DNA from: Allobosea sp. OK403
GTDB lineage: Bacteria; Pseudomonadota; Alphaproteobacteria; Rhizobiales; Beijerinckiaceae
NCBI RefSeq assembly: GCF_900113835.1
Contig: NZ_FOQV01000006.1
Coordinates: forward strand, 62,001-126,000
Direction of reading: 5' to 3'
DNA length: 64,000 nucleotides
Shown: positions 59,775 to 64,000 of the stretch, one piece after another
Layout: each line of letters starts with the position of its first letter
Numbering within the stretch: position 1 is the stretch's first letter
Translations under genes and position numbers: made by a program
The notes under the pieces: model-generated
What the model saw: the letters and a program-made list of their open reading frames with translations, nothing else
What the model was told of the DNA's origin: nothing
The model's database searches: none

Positions 59775-60170
59775 TCAGGGCTTGTTGGCCTCAGCCTCGA
59801 TCTCGGCGAAGACGCTGGCGGCTTCCTTGAAGGCGTGGTTGGCGGCAGGCACGCCGGCATAGATCGCCGCCTGCATCAGCACCTCCTTGATCTCGTCCCT
59901 CGTCATGCCGTTATTGAGCGCACCACGGACATGGATGCGGAACTCGCCCCAGGCGCCGAGCGCACAGGCGATCGAGAGCACGATGATCGAGCGCTCCCGG
60001 CGCACCAGGCCTGGCCGGTTCCAGATGTCGTTCCAGGCGGTGCGGGTGATGAACTCCTGCCACTCGCCGTTGAAGGCGGTGACGCCGGCGCTGGCCTTGT
60101 CGACATAGGCGTCGCTCAGTACGGCCCGGCGGGTCTTCATGCCGTTGTCGTAACGGGTTTTCTCGTCCAT
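59775..60170 (-). CDS. pcaC: 4-carboxymuconolactone decarboxylase
   Basis: PcaC decarboxylates gamma-carboxymuconolactone to beta-ketoadipate enol-lactone. The start at 60170 gives 131 residues (MDEKTRYDNGMKTRRAVLSD), standard for the family. The active-site region has CALGAWGEFRIHVRGALNNG and MTRDEIKEVLMQAAIYAGVP, ending AANHAFKEAASVF. It is last in the pcaB-AcnX-pcaD-pcaC unit, 11 bp after pcaD. PcaC and PcaD are separate here, not fused as PcaL. Confidence 0.9.
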   Translation of the reverse strand: MDEKTRYDNGMKTRRAVLSDAYVDKASAGVTAFNGEWQEFITRTAWNDIWNRPGLVRRERSIIVLSIACALGAWGEFRIHVRGALNNGMTRDEIKEVLMQAAIYAGVPAANHAFKEAASVFAEIEAEANKP

Positions 60171-60181
60171 GGCAGTCGACC

Positions 60182-60961
60182 TCAGGCGGTTAGGAAGTCG
60201 AGCACGGCCTTGGTGAAGGCGGCGGGCTGCTCGAGATTGGAAAGATGGGCGGCGTCGAGCTCGACCGTCTGCGCGCCATGGATGGAACCGGCGATCAGCT
60301 GCCCGGCGGCAGGCGGCGTTGCTGGGTCGACCTTGCCGATGATGACGAGCACTGGATTCGTGATTGCGCGGATCGGCTCGCGCTGGTCCATGTCGCGGAT
60401 CGCAGCGCAGCAATTGGCGTAGCCGAGCGGCGGAGTGGTGCTGAGCATTTCGCTGACCTTGGCCACGGTCTCGCTGTCGCGCTGGCGAAATTCCTGGCTG
60501 AACCAGCGCTCCAAGATCGGCTGGATCAGTCCTGCCATTCCGTTGGCGCGCACGGACTTGATGCGGGTGTTCCAGAGATCGGGCGAGCCCGTGCGGGCGC
60601 CGGTATTGGCCAGCACCACCCGGTCGAGGCGCTTGCCGGCATGGGTCGCGAGCCATTGGCCGACCATGCCGCCCTTGGAGAGGCCGCACCAATGTGCCTT
60701 GGCGATGCCGAGATGATCGAGGATCGCCAGCGCGTCCTCGCCGAGCATGGTGATCGAATAGGGTTTGTCGGCTGCGGTCGATTGGCCGTGACCGCGTGAA
60801 TCATAGCGTACGACGCGGAAGGCCTTCGACCATTCAGGGATCTGCGGATCCCACATCGAGAGATTGGTGCCGAGCGAGTTCGAGAGCAGCAGCACGGGCG
60901 CGTCGGCTGGCCCGTCAATCCTGATGTTGAAGGGCTCGCCCCTGATGGTCTCGATCGGCAT
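60182..60961 (-). CDS. pcaD: 3-oxoadipate enol-lactonase
   Basis: PcaD hydrolyses beta-ketoadipate enol-lactone. 259 residues, alpha/beta hydrolase. The nucleophile elbow is WCGLSKGGMVGQWLATHAGK (Ser ~94), the acid Asp in VIIGKVDPATPPAAGQLIAG (~212) and His in ELDAAHLSNLEQP (~241). The SLGTNLSMWDPQIPEW oxyanion region is typical of PcaD. It begins 18 bp after the AcnX small-subunit stop. Confidence 0.92.
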   Translation of the reverse strand: MPIETIRGEPFNIRIDGPADAPVLLLSNSLGTNLSMWDPQIPEWSKAFRVVRYDSRGHGQSTAADKPYSITMLGEDALAILDHLGIAKAHWCGLSKGGMVGQWLATHAGKRLDRVVLANTGARTGSPDLWNTRIKSVRANGMAGLIQPILERWFSQEFRQRDSETVAKVSEMLSTTPPLGYANCCAAIRDMDQREPIRAITNPVLVIIGKVDPATPPAAGQLIAGSIHGAQTVELDAAHLSNLEQPAAFTKAVLDFLTA

Positions 60962-60979
60962 GGCGTTTCTCTCGCGTTG

Positions 60980-61390
60980 TCAGTTGATGATGATCGCGCC
61001 GCTGGCAGACAGCGTGAGCCGCCGGCCGGCCAAAGCCTGCTGCTGCTCGGCTGGAAGCCGGAGCGCCGGCGGCGCTTGCCAGCCCATTTCGCGCGCGACG
61101 ATGATGCCGAGCAGGAGGATGGCGTCGGGCGCGTCCATCAGGATCGCGGCCGGGGCCTTGCCGGCATGGACGAGTTCCAGCAGCACGGCCGAGGCCGAGG
61201 AGGAGCCGATCGTGCCCGGCAATGCCAGCACCGTGCCGGCGATGCTCGCGCCGCGCTGCGGATGGCGCGCATCGATGATCAGGCCAGTTCTGGGATCGAC
61301 GCCGCCCCAGAAGCTGATGGGGGCGGTGAGCGCGAGGCATGGCGCAGAGACCGCCTCGCCCGGGATCAGGATCTCAGCCGTCAGCTCCAT
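60980..61390 (-). CDS. Aconitase X small (swivel-domain) subunit
   Basis: 136 residues from ATG at 61390 (MELTAEILIPGEAVSAPCLA). The swivel domain of AcnX (DUF126 type) is indicated by FWGGVDPRTGLIIDARHPQR, the GTIGSSSASAVLLELVHAGK active-site loop and GIIVAREMGW. It is the smaller half of a two-subunit AcnX and overlaps the large-subunit gene by 10 bases. Characterised bacterial AcnX enzymes include cis-3-hydroxy-L-proline dehydratase, and the archaeal ones a phosphomevalonate dehydratase. Which reaction occurs here is open. Confidence 0.85.
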   Translation of the reverse strand: MELTAEILIPGEAVSAPCLALTAPISFWGGVDPRTGLIIDARHPQRGASIAGTVLALPGTIGSSSASAVLLELVHAGKAPAAILMDAPDAILLLGIIVAREMGWQAPPALRLPAEQQQALAGRRLTLSASGAIIIN

Positions 61391-62640
61391 ATCAGGGCCT
61401 CCCTGACGAGGTGGCCCGCGACGGCGCTCTCGACGCATTCGCAGAGCGAGCCATAGGTCACGGCATAGCCGGTATTGCCCGGCGCATAATGCGCGAATTT
61501 GCCGGAATTGGTCATCAGCACCGCGCCATCGATTTCGGGCAGGATCGGCGTGACCACGACGCAGGTATCGACGACGAAGACCACGCCCGCCGCTTCCAGC
61601 GCGGCGCGGCGGCCATTGGCGGCGAGCGGTCCCACCACATGGCGGCCGGTATTGGCATAGAGCGGCGCGGCGAGCTTGCGGCCGGCAAGCAGGCGCTCGA
61701 CTTCCGCGATCTCGGCCAGGGAGAGATGCGGCGAGCCGATCGCGACAGCATCGATTCGCTGCGTCGCACCGGCAGTCGAGAGCCGCGCCAGCGCCGCCTG
61801 CAACTCCTGTGGGGTCAAAACGAGATGCTCGCGCGGCGCGACATGCCCGAGCGCGGTTGCGGCATCGGGCGCTTCCGGCGTCACGCCCGCGACATGGAAC
61901 AGCCCGACGCCACCGGCCGAGGCTGCGGCAGCGCCCAGCGCCTTCAGTCGATCCTCATTGGTGCAGCCTTGCAGGCCCTCGATGACCGCGACGGCATTGC
62001 CGGCGGCGCGGCCGAGATAGGTACCCAGCACCGGATAAAACACATCCGAGCTGCGTAGGGCCCGTGACAGGCCGCTGACATCGATCAGCAGGGAGGCGAT
62101 GCGGTTCTCCGGCTGATGCAGGCCGTAATCGGGTGCGCAGCCGGCAATGGCGCAGGCGATGTCGAGGAAATCGCCATAGCGGTTGGTGCGCGCGCCGAGC
62201 ACCGAATTGCAGAAGATGACGGCGTTGGACTCGCCCCAGGCGACATCCGTGCCCACGGCCGGGCGATGCCCCGCCTGATAGGGCGCGCAGGTCCAGGAGG
62301 GCTCGCAGCCCATGGCCTCATAGGCACGCATCATCCGCCCTGCCATGTCGCGCTCATGCGCGGGCAGGCGGATCGCGGCGCAGCCGGCAGGCGCGAGGGC
62401 GCCGACATTCAAGGTGGCGCGCACCGCGACCCTGGCGTCGCCCGCGACCAGCCTTTCGGCGAAGAGCGTGCCGGAATCGCCATGATAGAGCGCGCCGTCG
62501 ATATGGGCGGAGGCGACCGGGATCAGCCTCGGCGCCCCCATCAGCCGGGCGGCCTCCGTGACGATGCGCAGCGCCATGGCAGCGCCTTCGCCTTGCGCGC
62601 CTGAGGCGATGCTGCGTTCCTCGGCGGAGAGCTCAACCAT
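61381..62640 (-). CDS. Aconitase X large (catalytic) subunit
   Basis: 419 residues (start 62640, MVELSAEERSIASGAQGEGA). Metal-cluster-type cysteines occur at C144 in VIFCNSVLGARTNRYGDF, C226 in EGLQGCTNEDRLK and C360 in VVDTCVVVTPILPEI, with SAHIDGALYHGDSGT near 44-57 and NSGKFAHYAPGN near 378-389 as active-site loops. Together with the swivel subunit it should catalyse a dehydration. It lies between pcaB (8-base overlap at its start) and its small subunit (10-base overlap), so it is translationally coupled within a beta-ketoadipate operon. The hydroxyproline genes 4 kb away give another possible substrate. Confidence 0.88.
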   Translation of the reverse strand: MVELSAEERSIASGAQGEGAAMALRIVTEAARLMGAPRLIPVASAHIDGALYHGDSGTLFAERLVAGDARVAVRATLNVGALAPAGCAAIRLPAHERDMAGRMMRAYEAMGCEPSWTCAPYQAGHRPAVGTDVAWGESNAVIFCNSVLGARTNRYGDFLDIACAIAGCAPDYGLHQPENRIASLLIDVSGLSRALRSSDVFYPVLGTYLGRAAGNAVAVIEGLQGCTNEDRLKALGAAAASAGGVGLFHVAGVTPEAPDAATALGHVAPREHLVLTPQELQAALARLSTAGATQRIDAVAIGSPHLSLAEIAEVERLLAGRKLAAPLYANTGRHVVGPLAANGRRAALEAAGVVFVVDTCVVVTPILPEIDGAVLMTNSGKFAHYAPGNTGYAVTYGSLCECVESAVAGHLVREALIWS

Positions 62641-64000
62641 CGGAATCCATATGCTCCCGCTCCTCGTCGTAGAGAGCGAGGATGCGGTCGATGATAGCAT
62701 CGGTCGCACCGCGATAGGTCGTCGGGTCGAAGAGCTTGTCGATTTCGCCGGGCGCCAGCTTGCCGGCGAGGGCAGGGGTCTGGGCGAGCACGTCTCTGAG
62801 ATGACGGCCGCTGGCGATGCAGATGCGACTGGCCTCCTCAAGCAGATGATGCGCCTCGCCCCTGCCGACGGTGGCGGCAAGCGCGAGCGATACGCGCTCA
62901 GCCATGACCAGGCCATTGGTGAGCTCGAGATTCTGCCGCATCCGCTCGGGGAAGACCTGAAGCCCTTCGATCAGCGTCACCATCTGGTTCAGGGCGGAGC
63001 CGGCAATGGTGAAGAGTTCCCCCATCGTGCGCCATTCGGCGTGCCAGCCGCCCATGGCGCGCTCGTGCTCCTGCGGCATGGTGGCGAGCATGGTCGAGAC
63101 GAGGCCGGGTGCGCGCTTGGCCGCGGCGAGGATCAGCGTGCACAGCACCGGGTTGCGTTTATGCGGCATGGCGGAGGAGCCGCCCTTGCCGGGGGCTTCC
63201 GGTTCGGCCAATTCACCGATCTCGGTTTGCGCCATCAGCGCGATGTCCTGCGCCATCTTGCCGAGATGGCCCATGAAGATGCCGAGACCGGCGGCGATTC
63301 GCGCCGGGCGCCGGCGTTCCGTGTGCCAGGGCGTGTTGACAGCGCCGATGGAAGGCATCGTCCTGCCGAAGGCTTGAAGGACGGCTTCGGCGTGCTCGCC
63401 GAGCGAGGCCAGCGTGCCTGCCGCTCCGCCGAGCTGATGCGCGGACTGGCCACAGATCATGAAGTCGTCATGGAAGGAGATGACGGGGCCGAGCCAGTTC
63501 GCCGCCTTGATGCCGAAGGAGATCGGCACGGCGTGCTGCAGGAACGTGCGGCCGATCATCGGCGTGTGGCGATGGCGCCTTGTCAGCTCAGCGAGGGCGT
63601 CCGCAAGACGGGCGGCCCGTTCCAGAAGCAGCCGCCACGCAGCACCATATTGCTGCGCATGGCCGGAATCGATCACATCCTGGCTGGTGGCGCCGTAATG
63701 GGCCCATTTCGCGGCCTCAGGATCGATCGCAGCGACGCGGGCCGTCAACGCCTTGACCAGCGGGATCGCGGGATTGCCGGCCAGTGTCGCCGCCTTGCCG
63801 ATGGCGGCGATGTCGTAGAACTCCGCCTTGCATTGCGCGCCGATCGCTTCTGCGGCTTCTGTGGGGATGACGCCGGCGGTGGCTTCCGCGCGGGCAAGCG
63901 CCGCCTCGAAATCCAGCATGCCTTGCAGCGCCGCGCAGTCGTCGAGCAGCGCTGCCATCTGCGCATCGGCGAACAACTCGCCGTACAGGCCGAGAGGGCC
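62633..64000 (-). CDS. pcaB: 3-carboxy-cis,cis-muconate cycloisomerase (5' end beyond window)
   Basis: PcaB lactonises 3-carboxy-cis,cis-muconate to gamma-carboxymuconolactone. The frame is open to the right edge; about 455 residues are visible, starting within GPLGLYGELFADAQM, so only a few N-terminal residues are missing. Fumarase/adenylosuccinate-lyase superfamily features: HYGATSQDVIDSGHAQQYGA, RTFLQHAVPISFGIKAANWL and GKGGSSAMPHKRNPVLCTLI. The C-terminus overlaps the AcnX large gene by 8 bases. Confidence 0.9.
   Translation of the reverse strand, partial: GPLGLYGELFADAQMAALLDDCAALQGMLDFEAALARAEATAGVIPTEAAEAIGAQCKAEFYDIAAIGKAATLAGNPAIPLVKALTARVAAIDPEAAKWAHYGATSQDVIDSGHAQQYGAAWRLLLERAARLADALAELTRRHRHTPMIGRTFLQHAVPISFGIKAANWLGPVISFHDDFMICGQSAHQLGGAAGTLASLGEHAEAVLQAFGRTMPSIGAVNTPWHTERRRPARIAAGLGIFMGHLGKMAQDIALMAQTEIGELAEPEAPGKGGSSAMPHKRNPVLCTLILAAAKRAPGLVSTMLATMPQEHERAMGGWHAEWRTMGELFTIAGSALNQMVTLIEGLQVFPERMRQNLELTNGLVMAERVSLALAATVGRGEAHHLLEEASRICIASGRHLRDVLAQTPALAGKLAPGEIDKLFDPTTYRGATDAIIDRILALYDEEREHMDSDG

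Overview
The window is GC-rich chromosomal DNA from an alphaproteobacterium of the Hyphomicrobiales (rhizobial) type, possibly Bosea or a close relative. The order is inferred from gene content: a MotE/DUF6468/FliM/FliL flagellar block, a DksA that has lost three of four zinc-finger cysteines, an ATP12 chaperone, a liv transporter operon carrying a DUF6867 gene, and CtrA-type and sigma-54-type flagellar promoter motifs. The genus is a guess. No rRNA, tRNA, CRISPR, integrase or complete insertion sequence was found.

Layout. 0-10 kb is flagellar: the start of a large exported protein, motE-like, DUF6468, fliM and fliL on the minus strand, diverging from flgF-flgG-flgA-flgH on the plus strand. 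The divergent gap holds a perfect CtrA box and a perfect -24/-12 sigma-54 promoter. 10-20 kb carries dksA, an MBOAT acyltransferase, a TetR-controlled HlyD/ABC exporter operon, an HxlR regulator with a lone FabF, a carboxyltransferase beta subunit and ATP12. 20-26 kb has a sensor-like chemoreceptor overlapping a small membrane protein gene, a VOC protein, a P1 (DmpA/NylC-type) hydrolase, an Spy-like protein and a PsiF-like protein. 26-30 kb has a polysaccharide lyase and four genes I could not assign, then rpsD and murI. 31-47 kb mixes a Rap1a-like secreted protein, a MarR-GNAT fusion, a Tat-exported amine oxidase, a heme-type TonB receptor, trmJ, a second chemoreceptor, an M19 dipeptidase beside a D-amino acid dehydrogenase, a BASS transporter, GST, rpe, purB and an RBBP9-type hydrolase.

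47-58 kb is amino acid uptake and hydroxyproline catabolism: livHMGF-DUF6867-livK, then 4-hydroxyproline epimerase, a DUF3574 lipoprotein, a D-hydroxyproline dehydrogenase-like flavoprotein, a cupin and a DapA-family deaminase, with a divergent GntR gene. 59-64 kb is a beta-ketoadipate (protocatechuate) block, pcaB-[AcnX large]-[AcnX small]-pcaD-pcaC. Both aconitase X subunits are overlapped into it, which is the most unusual gene arrangement in the window.

The intergenic regions are full of non-coding hairpin repeats of several families. Arms vary between copies in matched pairs, so structure rather than sequence seems conserved. Several lie between a gene and its terminator, and one has been read into the end of trmJ.
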